DNA of 64,000 bases from Grifola frondosa (lineage: Eukaryota; Basidiomycota; Agaricomycetes; Polyporales; Grifolaceae). Positions 41,917 to 54,800 of this stretch are shown piece after piece; within the stretch, counting starts at the first letter, position 1, and each line of letters begins with the position of its first letter. The stretch lies in assembly GCA_001683735.1 (NCBI GenBank), contig LUGG01000007.1, forward strand, positions 992,001-1,056,000, given 5' to 3'. The notes under the pieces are model-generated. The model was given only the letters and a program-made list of their open reading frames with translations. It searched no databases and had not been told where the DNA came from. The position numbers and the translations under genes are program-made.

Positions 41917-43061
41917 AAGTGCCTGGGTAGTTCTGCGTTACAATGTGAGCATCTAGTGGGCTGAAGGGTTCGTTATATATCAATGCGGAGGATGCCTGTC
42001 AGCCAAGTCCTGGTCAGCTTCACCATCCATTTTGTACGAGCTTTTTTGAGAGACCACAGCTAACGGGCCAAATCACAACTATGACGCCCTACGGCCCATG
42101 TGTTTGGTTAGTAGTCCAATGTAGCGCTACGCTATTTGCAGCGTGTCGGCGTCCTGTCAAAATATGAATACGCGATGTCAGGCATTTGAGCGGATACAAC
42201 GAATAAAACTCCACTCACCAACACTCATGGGCGCCGCCTGTGAAAACTCAGGAGCATGACCGGACAGTTTATGACGCATGAAATGCTATAAGATATGGCA
42301 TACTAACACATACAAGGACATCCATCTCCGTCAATCACCGTATCATGTAGAGGATAGCACACCCTACAATCAGGCTCTTTTTGACATGTCCTAGATGCAT
42401 TCAGTACCATGGGAGCAATGCATGATGGCACCATGCACTATGCAACGGCATATTCCCGACCGCCGGAGAGACACTAACGGCCCATAGTGCACGCCGACAG
42501 TAATGCACACATTAGCATGAAAGCACATCACGACCGCAAACGATTTTCATGTTGAAAGCACTGGATCAGGAGCGAGTGGCACATGCGGCAGCAGCACATG
42601 GCCAGCGTGTATACGGAGATGACCACCAAAACATGAGTGTCGATCCCGTTGGTCGCGTCGACTGCGTGCCCCACGAGGTTCGTTGACTCCTCTTATAATC
42701 TCCGTACGGAAGATGTTGCGTTTCTGCATGTGCCGCAGGATGGTTCCAAGTGGAGGACAAATGGCATGTAGGATGCACTTTACCGCAGGTATGATGGATG
42801 GAGAGACAGAGAACAAGGGCAATCTATCCACCATACTCAATATCGCGGAGATGGCAACGATACTACGCATTCGACTTGTGTGTCGCTGCCAGCAAAGGTG
42901 TAACCGCCTGAAAGTCGCGCATGCGAGTAACCGTGCAGTTTCCCACTGGGAGAAAATAACTCAGCGAGTTTGCCTTGACGCTCAAGAGTCCGATGAAAAA
43001 AAAAACCGTAATGTAAACCCATAGGTCTAGGTTTTAGAAAGCACCCTAGTCAAATTCAAGG
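41917..43061. other. intergenic region without recognised genes
   Basis: About 1.1 kb between two minus-strand genes. The longest frame, 42547-42870 minus, has a hydrophobic start but no family content or splice context and is not called. A run of nine A occurs near 43000. Confidence 0.5.
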
Positions 43062-43721
43062 TCAAAGATTATCCTGCCCTGTAGATGACGCCTTCTCCTC
43101 TGCTGCCTGCGGGACGGGTGCCTGCGAGCTCCCTGCTTCGGAAGCTGCCAGCTCCTGTTGCACAATCTGCTCTCCGAGAGCCTTCACCTTCTCCGCCCGT
43201 GTCACCGAATCCAGCCGCATCTGGTTCATCACGGCCTCCAGCGTCTTCTGGCCGATACCGACCGGCGCACTCTGCCACTTTGTCACCCGAATCCCGACGC
43301 CCGGCATAGCATGTTCCTCAAGGTATTTGATCCAGAGGTCTACGACTTCATGGTGCGCGTCCCACGCCTTGATCAAGCGCTTGTGGACTTTGCGCTCGAA
43401 GTTCTCCTGTGACTTTTTGTGCACGAACGGACTCCGCGGCACGGTCCAGAGCGAGCGTTGTGTTGGAAGATGGACAGTGCGCGAAATGGGGATGGCGAGG
43501 GAGGCGGCGGCGTGGCTAGTGAAGTGCGCGAAGAGGTCGAGGAGCTCAGGGTGGTACGAACGGAATTGGATGGAGGCGACCGGGATCCCGTGCGTTTGAG
43601 GATGGTAGTAGGGTTGCCTCACTCCGCGTCCGTTAACTACATTTGACGCATACACCGGCTCCGTGATACTTTCTGGGGGCAATTCAGTAATGGATAACGG
43701 AGAACTGAAGCCCAGTGTCAA
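43062..43721 (-). CDS. RSM10: Mitochondrial small-subunit ribosomal protein uS10m (Rsm10)
   Basis: Component of the mitochondrial ribosome. The S10 fold is seen in PVASIQFRSYHPELLDLFAH, FTSHAAASLAIPISRTVHLP, TQRSLWTVPRSPFVHKKSQE, FERKVHKRLIKAWDAHHEVV, DLWIKYLEEHAMPGVGIRVT. A C-terminal extension (VMNQMRLDSVTRAEKVKALG, then Ala/Gln-rich) ends at 43062. The codon at 43721 is probably not the true start: a GTAAGTAGC donor and a GGCTTCAG acceptor (about 43756-43703) would add an upstream exon reading LPKYLSIANRWVRFNTT, like a mitochondrial targeting leader, to about 43830 or beyond. The first ATG of that exon was not fixed. No break in the domain. Confidence 0.9.
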   Translation of the reverse strand: MTLGFSSPLSITELPPESITEPVYASNVVNGRGVRQPYYHPQTHGIPVASIQFRSYHPELLDLFAHFTSHAAASLAIPISRTVHLPTQRSLWTVPRSPFVHKKSQENFERKVHKRLIKAWDAHHEVVDLWIKYLEEHAMPGVGIRVTKWQSAPVGIGQKTLEAVMNQMRLDSVTRAEKVKALGEQIVQQELAASEAGSSQAPVPQAAEEKASSTGQDNL

Positions 43722-44110
43722 TGTGGTGCGGGTGTACGAATGCTATGCTACTTACGCAGCAGTAGTATTAAAGCGAACCCATCTGTTGGCTATCGACAGA
43801 TATTTCGGCAAGAACGCGAGAGCATAGCGGAATATCTGGCCGAGACGGAAACCGTTACAGAAAAGCAGAGCTCGAGTTCGCAAAAGTGTCTTTCCACATT
43901 TGGTAATTCGAACTTCGAAAGCGCCGGCAGGGAGGCAAAGCTGGCAAAGATGATTGAGAAATCATGAGCGAATAAAAAATCATGTATACATGGAAGCCAA
44001 ACTTCTCAAAGAGATACAGTAAAATATGGGTAATACATGTACAACGGACAACAGTAAATTACACGCAAGCCTCGCCATGGCCCGTGGGCACCAGCGTCAG
44101 ACTTAGCCAC

Positions 44111-44578
44111 CTAGTTCTCAATTTGCTTCTCCAAATACCTTCGTATCACAGTCAAAATGTCCTTCTTGACGGGCTCGGATACCGCAGCTATCAGAACATT
44201 GAGCATCCTTCGGATTCGTCCGGCGATACAGCGTACCTTCTGCAAATGGGTGTAACTCGGCAATGAGTGTTTCGACCGTCACGCTCTCCGAATTCCTGGC
44301 AATCTCTACAAAACAGGCGGTACACAAGCTATTAATATGATACACAAGGAAAAGGGAAAGAATATCACCCTTGCTCTTGTGCCGAAAGTTGTCTAGCCAG
44401 CCACTTTCGTTGAGCTGCTGATTCAAGAGAAAAGATATCCTGCCAGCGATCGTCAAATCATTGGAAGCTAATGCAAATATACCACAATTTACCGATCCCA
44501 TTCTCCGCTTTCGACCATGCGGCGCTGCGCCTGGGCATAGAGCCCTTCGTGGCGGCTGCCTTTCTGAGTGGACGGCAT
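44111..44578 (-). CDS. SUS1: Sus1/ENY2, SAGA deubiquitinase module and TREX-2 subunit
   Basis: Tiny conserved nuclear protein that links the SAGA H2B deubiquitinase module with the TREX-2 mRNA-export complex. Exon 1 (44578-44493) reads MPSTQKGSRHEGLYAQAQRR then MVESGEWD; exon 2 from 44439 reads ISFLLNQQLNESGWLDNFRH with KSK; then EIARNSESVTVETLIAELHP FAE, and after an intron VSEPVKKDILTVIRRYLEKQ IEN. All joins restore the family pattern, and the stop at 44111-44113 is at the usual length of about 95 residues. Three introns in so short a gene mirrors the intron-rich SUS1 of other fungi. The gene looks intact. Confidence 0.93.
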
Positions 44579-44959
44579 GATGGTTAGAACAGTGGCACAT
44601 ATGGGCGCCACCGTGCGAAAACCATCATTTCCAGTGGCTGACCGGTGGGTCAATCTGCTGTTGAAACCATTTCTTTGAACCATGTCGCTGTCTCTTGGTA
44701 TATACATGAGGGCAAGAGTCAAAAATCGCTACAAGAACATTATGGAGATCTATGAGTACATATGATAAAACTGATATGCGAGCTTCTTCATGTGGGTATG
44801 AAAAGGGACACAGAACGATTCGATACACTGAATTGGTCGCCGAGAGGCGGCTGGGTATAAAGGGGTAATGTAGGATATCGGGAACATTGTTGCCAGAGAA
44901 AAGTAGGAAATTAGGAAATTTGGCATGTACGACACAGCGTTGATGAAACTTTGTGAAAG
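44579..44959. other. intergenic region between SUS1 and the Rua1-domain gene
   Basis: No coding sequence. Holds the SUS1 promoter and the 3' flank of the next minus-strand gene. Confidence 0.55.
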
Positions 44960-47049
44960 TTAGTTATCAGTGCAGTCATCGGTCTTCTCCGCTTCTAAAG
45001 CTTTCCTGTACAATTCGTCTTCCAAATAGATGTCGCATTCACCGTCAATCGTCGAGCCTTGATGACACGTCGCCGCATGCTTCCACCTAAATCCAATAAC
45101 GGAAGCCATTCATGTTTGATGACAGTAAGCCAACGATGGACTCACCAGAATATCTCTTTGACCTGAAGAACGTCATTCTTGTCAGCCAAGCAAAGATACG
45201 AACTCAAGAGAGGATCTGACCTTAGTCGGCACGTCCTTTATGCCCTCAATCGCAACCCATTTCTTGCACTTGTGGCATTTGCCTTCCATAAGGCTTGTCT
45301 TCTCGTGCTTTCCGACCGAGCCGCGTAAAGTGGTCCTGAAAGCAACAGGAGGCGAGAACGGACGCCCAGTCATCGCAGAAATGCCTATACACGTATTTTA
45401 GAACCAGGATGCATGTATCATTGATCATCAAGTATATTACCGTGCGCATATTGCATGTGGTAGCTGTGAAACAAATTAAGCGTAATACAAATGTACAAAC
45501 AGATGCGTACTCTGTGGGATAGTTAGTGGACAACACAGGGAAGCGACAACAAATGTGAACATACTACTTGAACGCAGAGAACTTCATAGATAGCCAGATC
45601 TTTTTCCCTTCCCCTCCTCGCCCCACATTCTCATAGCATATCGGGCACAATCCAACCTACAAAGGCATCAAAAATACATCACAAAAGGAGAATAGGCGGC
45701 ACAACGACGAACTTTGGAAGTCCCTTTTCCCTTCACGAAGCGAGGAGTATAGAGATCAAGCACACCACGAGGAGGATTCGGAGTCGCGTCTGCAAATTTT
45801 TTGATAAACGAAGACCTGCAATACGAGATATTAGCCGGCCTGCCTCAAGAACCTAAACGTCGTCCGGGAGGTAAGAGCTTACGCTTGTACAAGCGAGCTG
45901 ACTGGGAAGCGTCTATAGAAGAGGGGAAACTCTTCATGAACAGGGATACTTAGTGGAAAGGTCCGGTTCGATGATGATGCTGCAATTGCGAGGTCCAGTG
46001 TAGTCTGCGCGTTGCTAACACTCTGTTCCCGTGGCTCCTGATCCTTGTCAAGCTTTCGTCTTTTCCAGTTGCTTGCTTTGCCACGAGCGGCTTGATGAGT
46101 ACGCTTCCCTGAATCATTCTTGTGACTTCCAAGAACATCAGACGAGATTGGAGTTTCTGGAGAACGAGATAGTAATCCTGCAGGGTCGGTCGAGCCCCTT
46201 GCACAATCACGAGGTTGCGATGTGTCCCCACAGCGGCGTCGAGAACGAGTACCATAGCGAGAGCGAAGCGGTCCTTGAGCATGAACCTCTTGACTGAGTT
46301 TCAGAGCAGATGGAGACGCAGATAGAGACTCGGTCCAAGATGAGCTAGCAGGCGGGCAGCAGAGGACAGCTAGATCACGCGCTGAACTTAGCGAAGACGA
46401 TGATGATGTGCGCAGCATTCCAGAAGACCCGGCAGAAGGAGAAGATGGGGCAGAGGAAAGACTCGAAAGCGAAGACGGTGATATTAAACTAAGTAATGCA
46501 GGCAAGCGATTGGGGTTTGAGGGGCTTTCCGATAGTCGAGAAGGGACTCCGCTTTTTGAGTTCGTTCTTGTTGACCACGCGGAACACTACTCCGGTGTGG
46601 AAAACAGTTGGTGAATGTCGACAGACAGGTGAGACAGACAGGTCGACTTCCTCCCAGTAGCGGTTTGGAGACGACACAAAGAGACTTTGAAACGGTGTAC
46701 CAGGAGATAGCTCTGTAATGGGCTTTGCATCCCTAGCGCTGAAGTAGAAGTCGACAAAAGACGAGGGTGAGCGGAAATCGAGGTGATGAGCAGTTCTTAT
46801 TGGTGACAGAGCATGGGGCACCGAATATATGTCAGTTGGCTCAGAGGGGCTGATAAGCGCATCCTGGAAAGTAGGAGAACCATTCATCCGCAAAGCTGAT
46901 TCTCGATAGACGCGGGGCGATTGAGTATGACGGGATGTAGACGCTGGGTCCTCGCCGTATGAAAAGTACAAGCTATCGCCGAAATGGTGTTCCGCTTGGA
47001 TGTCTTTGTCAGACCAAGCAAACACAGGAGAAGTTAGCAGATATGACAT
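44960..47049 (-). CDS. Rua1 C-terminal-domain transcription regulator
   Basis: N-terminal exon MSYLLTSPVFAWSDKDIQAE and following Ser/Pro-rich sequence (PSSLSSLSSAPSSPSAGSSG, basic RSRYGTRSRRR and KRTHQAARGKASNWKRRKLD) lead to the conserved end. There RRFPVSSLVQ, FADATPNPPRGVLDLYTPRF, VGLCPICYENVGRGGEGKKI with WLSMKFSAFKYHMQYAHG, then PFSPPVAFRTTLRGS, GKCHKCKKWVAIEGIKDVPT and VKEIFWWKHAATCH fit the Rua1 C-terminal domain, first known from the smut regulator of ustilagic acid synthesis. The CPIC...H...H and CHKC...H...CH sets are zinc-binding. It ends EAEKTDDCTDN at 44960. The join between the exon ending near 46490 and the Ser-rich exon does not fit a clear intron; two genes or a lost base are possible. 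A nuclear DNA-binding role is inferred. Confidence 0.75.
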
Positions 47050-47470
47050 CGTAATGTTCCTGTGTCGAATGATTGCAGAGGATTAGCAGACAGAATCTGA
47101 AAGGAGGTATTCAATGGCTTACGACGAGTTGATGATGACGGTCAGGGGAGACGCGTTGTTTGCGCGCTGTTTGGCAAGACGCCGAGGTTATACGATAGTG
47201 TCACGTGGATTCAACGTACAGCAAGCTGAAATAGAGGACTCAGGAAAGCAACATTGACCGACGTTGGACGCGCCAAACGCGTCTTCCAAGGTGGTGAAGA
47301 CGCCAAGGTGGACACTGGATGTATTTGCTGGGACGCGTGATAGCGTCGGACGCCGTACGCGGTGTCATCGTGACGGTCGCGGCTCGGATCATGGTCTTAT
47401 ATCTAGCGAGATAATGCTCTCCTCGCTTGTCTTATAACCGCCACTGCTCTAGATTCCAGGCATCTTCAAG
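47050..47470. promoter_or_regulatory. divergent promoter region
   Basis: Lies between the divergent Rua1-domain gene and the LKR/SDH gene and must contain both promoters. Near 47395-47440 there is TCTTATATC and CTTATAACC about 30-70 bases before the plus-strand ATG, possible TATA-like elements. Confidence 0.45.
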
Positions 47471-50400
47471 ATGGCCCTCCTTCAGCGTTCACCTCCGTCC
47501 TTTCGCCTCTTCTCGCGCCTTCCTTCGTCGCGACCATATCATGCCACGCCCTCAAGAGCTGCCAAGTTGACTATTGGAATCCGACGCGAGGACCCAACGC
47601 GTATTTGGGAGCGGAGATGCCCTTTGACTCCGGACGCCGTCAGTGAACTGGTGGAACAGGATGGCGTCGACGTCCTAGTCCAGGACTGTGATAGGAGAGT
47701 ATTCTCTATGGACGAGTTTATCAAGGTATACTTGCAGCTATTGCCCTCATTCGAAGCTTGCGATGCTGAACGTATGTTTGATAGGCCGGGGCTAGACCAC
47801 ATCCGACGCTTTCACCCGCCCACATTACTGTCGGGATCAAGGAAACGCCCGTTCATGAGATCCTCACAAGCTCTCTTCCAGCACCGTATCATGATTCTTC
47901 GAACTCTCCACTCATACCTAGGACCCATTTCATGTTCTCGCATACTGTGAAGGGTCAGCTGTACAACATGGAATTGCTGTCCAAGTTTCTTTCTGCCCCA
48001 GTTGCTGCAGGCAGCACACTTCCGAAAGAATCGGAAATGCTACCTCGTCTTATAGACTATGAGCTTCTCACTGGAGATGATGGGAAACGGACCGTTGGTT
48101 TCGGATGGTTTGCGGGGGGTGAGTCCGGTTTTTGCAATCCTTCTCATGTGTGTGTTCGATATCGTGCAATTGATGATTTCATTCGGACCAATGCTTCCGA
48201 AGTTACGAGTTGTGAAGTATGTTGAGCCCTATGATGGTGTCTTCTCTTATTAAGTTTGCATTTATCTCGACCACGGTGGCACACAGTAAACAGTGGTGTC
48301 GGTATGACGGTGTATGCGGCGCTTTTATTCACGTTCTGTGGATCCAGCATTGGATAGTGATTCCCAGTTTCGTATCCCGCTAATCACTGTTCCGTCGCAG
48401 TCGCTGGTGCGTTGGAGGCATTTTGTGCGCTTGCACATGCGCATCTGGAGTTAGGCGTCGCAAGTCCCTTCTTGGTACGTTGTCTCTTGAAAGATCTCCC
48501 TTATCGTCCTTGTGTGACATAAACGAGCTCTGGCGATTGGCTGTAATGACCAGCATATTGATGACCACATTAATAGCGCACTCCGCGTCCGCAGACGCAG
48601 CCATCTCTCTCATCTATACGTGGTACTCTCAGAGACGTCGTCGGTATGCGGATCGCCTCGGAAGGAACGCCGAAGGTTTTGGGCCCTCTTGTGATTGGGG
48701 TCACTGGGTAAGTCTAGGCGGTCATCTTTATTTAGTTGTTTGTTTGCGTCGCGAGGCAGGCCGTAGTTGTGAATCTCTCTAATTCCTGGATTCCAGCACG
48801 GGCAAAGTTTCACAGGGTGTACTGGCCATACTAGAGGATCTACCCATTCAGAAAGTTAGAGCTGAGGATCTTCCAGCTCTCATTTCAGACCCCGGTGCGT
48901 GATTGTGATTGTTCATGCTCAGTAATATTGACATTAACGAAATTGAATAGACACTGACCTGCATAAGGTTCGTGCTGACATTTATATTAAGAAGACTTGT
49001 TTCGAAAATCTAGCACTTTCTTTCAGATTTATGTCGTTCATGCGCTTCCCAATGATTATTTTGTACGGCTTGATGGCAGACCATACGAACGCTCGGATTA
49101 TTACGCCAACCCCCAGGAGTACAGGTCTGAGTTCCATACCAAGGTTAGTAGTCTACCATTCCTGTCACCTATTAGTTAGATAAAGTCATAACAGATTGCG
49201 CCCTATTTATCTCTCCTGTTGCATGGTGCTGGCTGGTCACCATCCTTCCCACGGGTTATGACCAACGATCAATTAACAATTGCATTGGAATTAGCGCAGA
49301 AAGTCGGCAAAGGTCGTTTTGCATGTGTAGGAGATATCAGCTGCGATGTCGAGGTCGCTATATTGCTCTTTGTCCCTCACTGGTCTTCACACTGATATTC
49401 TATTTTATAGGGCGGGCTTGAGTTTCTTCCGAGACACTCCACGCTTTCTGTACCATTCTTCAGCACACGACCTCCTATATTACCACAACATTTGCCCTCA
49501 GTGACGATGATGGCCGTCGACATACTGCCCTCTGCTCTCCCGCTTGAAGCGTCGCAACACTTCTCGCGAGTTCTCCTACCGTATCTTCGCACGCTCATGA
49601 CCGAATACCATGCGAATGGTAACGGGCAGTTGCCAGCTCAATCCGTTGAAGAGAAGGGTAGAAGTGACGCACTGAAGAGGGCGACTATCGCTCAGGGCGG
49701 CAAACTAACTGATTCGTTTATATGGCTGGAGGGACCGCTAGGTGTTTGGCAAGAGGGTAAGGCTGCAACGGGTTCGCCAATGCAAGGCAAGATCAGCGGG
49801 GAGAAAGAAGACGCACAACATACCAATGCTGCTAGAAGTAAGAAGGTCGCAGGTCTGAGGCCGAAGAAGAAAGTGTTAATACTGGGTAGCGGTATGGTGG
49901 CGGGGCCTGCTATTGCTGAGATATGCAAGAGAACGGATGTACAACTGATTGTTGGCAAGTACACATCGATCTTGTTTATACATTACCGTTGACGTTTCTT
50001 CATGCATCATAGCCAGCAACTCTTTCTCTGAAGCAGAACGGCTCACGAGTCCATACTCGAACGCGACCCCTGCCATTGTCGATATGGACGATTTGGCTGC
50101 CACGAATAGACTAGTTGCGGAGTCTGATATAGTAATAAGGTATGGATCTCCCTCCAATTACCCGACTGCACTTTTGACCGATGATCTCGCGTAGTCTCCT
50201 GCCAGTGCCTTATCACCCAACAGTTGCCGATGTGTGTATCAGACACGGAAAGCATCTGGTTACGGCTTCGTACATTTCGCCTGCTATGCGAGATTTGCAT
50301 GAAAGGTGCTTGAAATCAATCTCGCGATACGTAATCGCTAACTTTTCTTTCCATCGACGTAGAGCGGTGGCTGCAGACGTTCTTCTCTTGAATGAGATCG

Positions 50401-51624
50401 GACTTGACCCGGGAATTGACCATTGCTCAGCTCTCTCTCTTATAGCCTCTCTGCGTGCACAGAACAAAGAGATTGTTTCTTTTACATCATTTTGCGGCGG
50501 GCTCCCTGCGCCTGAATATGCGGAAGACATACCACTAGGCTACAAGTTCAGTTGGAGTCCGAAGGGGGTTCTAAGTGCTGCATCTAATAGTGCGGAATTC
50601 AAACTGTGGGGCGAAGTAAGCACATTTGTCCTGGAAGAAGTAGAACAGGTTCTCACACGCATCGCTAACAGGAGTGCGAAATCGATGGATCTAATATTTT
50701 GCAACGTTCTTTCGCTGACGTGCCTGTTTCTGACGTCCTAAAGTTCGAAGGGATAGCGAACAGGAATAGTCTCCCGTACGCTGGAATCTATGGCCTTGGA
50801 CCGTTAAGCAATTTACGCAGTATCCTTCGTGGAACCCTGCGGTGCGTCGAGTCTTCTGCGGTAATTCTTGCTTGCGATAACTGCATATGCAGGTATCCCG
50901 GTTTCTGTGATCTCATGCATATGTTCAAGACCATCGGTTTACTTGAAAGCGCCGTCACCGTCAACCCGCTCATTGGAATGCTCTTGTACGACAATCCCTG
51001 GAGAAACGGCTAGGCACGCTCATCATGAATGACCCTGCGTCCGTATTGTCTGCCTTGGACGACGTCGTTCCGCCGCCTCAAAGAGAAAATGTGCTCCAAG
51101 CGCTGAAATGGCTGTCTATCATCCCTTCATCCAGCGCTGGAACTGTCGAGGACACATCATATTCATCCTTGCCTCCACTGCCCAGCAGGCCGACCGCCCC
51201 AATCGATCTTTTTGCGACTTTACTCGCTCACAAGCTTCGGTACGAACCGTCGGAACGCGATTTGGTGGTCTTATCCCATGAAATTGTCACTCGACCGAAG
51301 GTGGCTAATGCTCCTCTGACATCGTTCACGACAGAAGAGGAGGTACATACGTCGTCGCTTATCACGTACGGCACCGCTTCTGCTTCTGCCATGTCACGCT
51401 GTGTGGGCTTGCCAGTTGCTTTTGCAGCACTGCAAGTCCTCGATGGTAGAGTGATTGCGAGAGGCGTTCAAGGACCGACGGACAAGAATGTGTATGAGCA
51501 CATACTGGATAGTTTGGAGACCGTCGGTCTCGGTATGAAGGAGGTGGTGAGGCGTGGAAAGAGTGTAAGGAGTGTAGAGCAGCATCTGACCGAACAGTGG
51601 AAGAGCGATTCTGAGACTGTTTAA
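47471..51624 (+). CDS. Fused lysine-ketoglutarate reductase / saccharopine dehydrogenase
   Basis: Bifunctional aminoadipic semialdehyde synthase type. After a mitochondrial-like leader (MALLQRSPPSFRLFSRLPSS) comes the LKR half: IGIRREDPTRIWERRCPLTP, GVDVLVQDCDRRVFSMDEFI, FSHTVKGQLYNMELLSKFLS, RLIDYELLTGDDGKRTVGFG, SFPRVMTNDQLTIALELAQK, FACVGDISCDVEGGLEFL, DSFIWLEGPLGVW. The dehydrogenase half starts KKVLILGSGMVAGPAIAEIC with the NAD fold, then YSNATPAIVDMDDLA, LLPVPYHPTVADVCIRHGKH, EIGLDPGIDHCSALSLIASL, TSFCGGLPAPEYAEDIPLGY with KFSWSPKGVL, DLMHMFKTIGLLESAVTVNP, LATLLAHKLRYEPSERDLVV and GLPVAFAALQVLDGRVIARG. Many introns. At about 50977 the frame must shift by one base (NPL to WNALVRQSLEKRLGT) with no room for an intron. 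It acts in mitochondrial lysine metabolism; as fungi also make lysine via saccharopine, the direction is open. Confidence 0.88.
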
Positions 51625-51847
51625 TTTGTCAGCACATATAAATGTTATGCATCGTTTTACTCGATTATTTATACGAATCCGACTCCCGACACAGTTGCCA
51701 TTTTGAGCAATGAGACCGGGCCGGCATTGTCCGGTCAAACACAAGCAATTGCCAAATTGCTGCAACTACTTAGAACTCGACCTCGTCAGTCCGAGAAAAC
51801 CTGAAAGGATAAGTTTCCAAGTTCCTCTGCAATCTGCACAAACACAG
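51625..51847. other. short intergenic region before PEX1
   Basis: Only about 220 bases separate two co-directional genes; contains a PEX1 leader and no TATA box that I can fix. Confidence 0.5.
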
Positions 51848-54800
51848 ATGCCCAGACGTGCCCGCATCCATTATGTCTCATTACACTCGTCACTCGTCAA
51901 CCTTCCAATATAATCTATGGGCCATTAGTTGAACGGAGCGTTGTAAGTTTCCACGGCCATATCACTTTCTAACAGTAAACGACGTTCATATCCTAGCGCC
52001 CTCAACACCTCGCTGTTCATTTGACCCTTGTCTCTACAAACAGGAAGACGTTTCCCGAAGACACACGCAGAAAGTCGGAAGCATATGTTGGTTGGACTGG
52101 CATGGCTTCAGCGTCCTCACTCGCGCACTTCAATGCAGGCGACTCAGGCGATAGAGGACTTGAAACAATTGAGATGGATCCCCAATTTGCTGAGGGATTA
52201 GGGTTTTCCCTTGGCGATGTAGTGAGTTCCGGCTGAACTGGTCATGAAGGATTCATCTAATTGCGCGTTTCTTAGGTTGAGATCGGACTGTTACACGATC
52301 TCAAGTTTGCAAAGTCAGTTGGAACTGAACCGGTCACGTCAGACGACTGGGAAATCTTGGTTAGTGCGTTCATTCACAGACGCGCAGTGCACTATACTGA
52401 TGCGTGCTGTTTGAGATATCAGGAACTTCATGCGTCTCATGTTGAATCAACTCTTTTGTCGCAAGTCCGCGTTGCGACTGTTGGTCAAGAAATTGATGTG
52501 TGGGTTCTTGGGCGAACCCGAGTCCGGCTGAAAGTCGGTAAGTTCCCTTTACATGTACTAGCTTGAAGGTATGCACCTGTTAAACCGTATACACTGTAGT
52601 ATCGCTTGAACCTTCGTCGAGTGGAAAGGCGTTGCTGCTGACGACGAGTACCGAAGTCAGCATCTCCCCCAAATTACGAAGGCAGGCCGAATCATCTAAC
52701 ACACGAGTCGTTCCGCCAGCATCAAAGACAAATGGTGTCAATGGCTTAGGAACTAGCCAACACGATGCATCGGAAACGCAACCAAAACGATCGAGAACCC
52801 TGCGTGTGCTTCCACGGCATTTGTTTGCGCCTATCTCACCCGCTCAAGGTGTGGGGAGTGACTTGACGATCGCTTACGTGTCACGGCGAACGTTGGCTTC
52901 CCTTGCCGAGCAATCATTTACATCACGGTCCATAAAAAGCTGGAGGACTTCAGTGCGGCATCTGACTTCGCCATCGTCACCTGAGAAAGAACAAGCAACT
53001 GCTTCACCATCACAACCTGCTTCCAAAGTACTCATTCCCGGCGGTGATACAAATGCCTTGAAAATGGCATCAACGCCATCTTCCAAGAACGAGATATTGC
53101 TCTTATGGTCACCAGAACTCCCGATTCCTGAGGGACATATCATGCTGCATGGCGCTGTCGATGGAATAGAAGATTGGGATATCATACGGTAAGTGCAGAC
53201 TCATGTCGGTCAGGTGGCGCAGGATATCAACTCGACTCTGTATAAAGGGTCGCCCTCGTGGAGGAAAAGCACTCGTACAGCATCACAGAAGAGTCTCTTG
53301 CCATGGATCGGTACAAACAGTGAGTCGTCATAATTTAGCCAGCGTTCATCGATGACTTATACTCCGCAGGACCGCCTCGAAATTCGTGCATGGGTTGGCA
53401 GGCGTCAATGACGTCCTCGCACAATGCACGAGGTTTTGTCTGACGAGCTTCGCACATCATGCATTCAGCAAGAGGATCCGGGGCGGTATGTTGTTATTTC
53501 TGAGCTGGATAAGATGATCATGTTGATCAAGCTTTGCCTTCAAGTCCCTGGATTGCTGCTGACGGGCAGATCTGGAGCTGGGAAGACGTCTCTGCTGCAC
53601 GCGATTTCGAAGTCCATGCAAGAAGATCATAGGACCTTGGCATGTTAGCCACTTTTTTGTTGGATTGGCACTCCAATAAACGACTTCGTTCTCTACAGAT
53701 GTACTCTATGTTGACCTGTCTCGATACTCCGGGTCCCCTATTGCCAAGGTGAAGCCACTGCTAAAGTATTGGATGGACAAAGCGGCTTGGCATCGTCCCA
53801 CCGTTCTGGTCTTGGATAACATAGACAAGCTGATGGGCGCTGAACTCGAAGTCTGTCTTCCATATTGGGACACTGGTATTACATTCTGATGATTCATGGC
53901 TTCCCAGCATGCAGATTCTTTTCACGCTCGACATATCACGGAGCTATTCCTGGGTATATTTGGATGCTCCGCTCGGTCCGCTGCTCCAAATGCGAGCGGC
54001 ATCGTGCTGTTAGCTGCAGCCGAGTCCCAGGCTTCATTACATCCCTTGCTCAATTCGTCTCATGTGTTCCAAGAGATTGTCAACTTAAAACCTCCAGGGA
54101 AAGATGCCAGGAAAGACGTATGTCTCTGACCATCAGCGTTAGCGTATGTGATATTACTCACTGGCTGGGTTTCAGGTACTTTCACAATTAGTTCACGAGC
54201 ATATGAACTCGTCAGACATTATACAAGACAATTCTGCTCCGTTGAACTTCACGGCTTTAGCGACTCAAACGGAGGGATATTCGGTCACAGACTTGAAGGA
54301 TTTCGTTGCAAGAGCTGTTCATCGAGCGGCTATCAGGTCGTCCAGAATAGATGTCTATGAGGACAGTCTCGTATGTTTTTTTGGATTTCATTTTTATTTG
54401 CGGACGATTGACATTTAGTGCGATGCCACATACAAGACCACGCTCACCCCTGATGACTTCACTGCTGCTCAAGTTGATTTCGTACCCCATTCTTTGCGTG
54501 ACGTAAAGCTGCAGAAGTCCGAAGTTGCTTGGTCGGACATTGGAGGTATGCGTATTGAATTCACAAGGTAATATCTTGCATAACGTATATGTTTGAAAGG
54601 GTTGCGAGAAACCAAGAGGATACTTCGTGAAACTCTCGAATGGCCGACAAAGTACGGGCCCATCTTTGCGCAATCACCATTGCGCTTGCGTTCCGGGTGA
54701 TTCTAGTCATTTTATTGTCCGTTGACGCACTCACTAACAAGTCTTCGCAGACTGCTCCTGTATGGATACCCAGGTTGTGGGAAGACCCTTCTCGCATCCG

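Noticed and set aside
42547..42870. 107-codon minus-strand open frame
   Set aside because: No homology by eye, no splice or promoter support, Arg/His-rich tail typical of chance frames.
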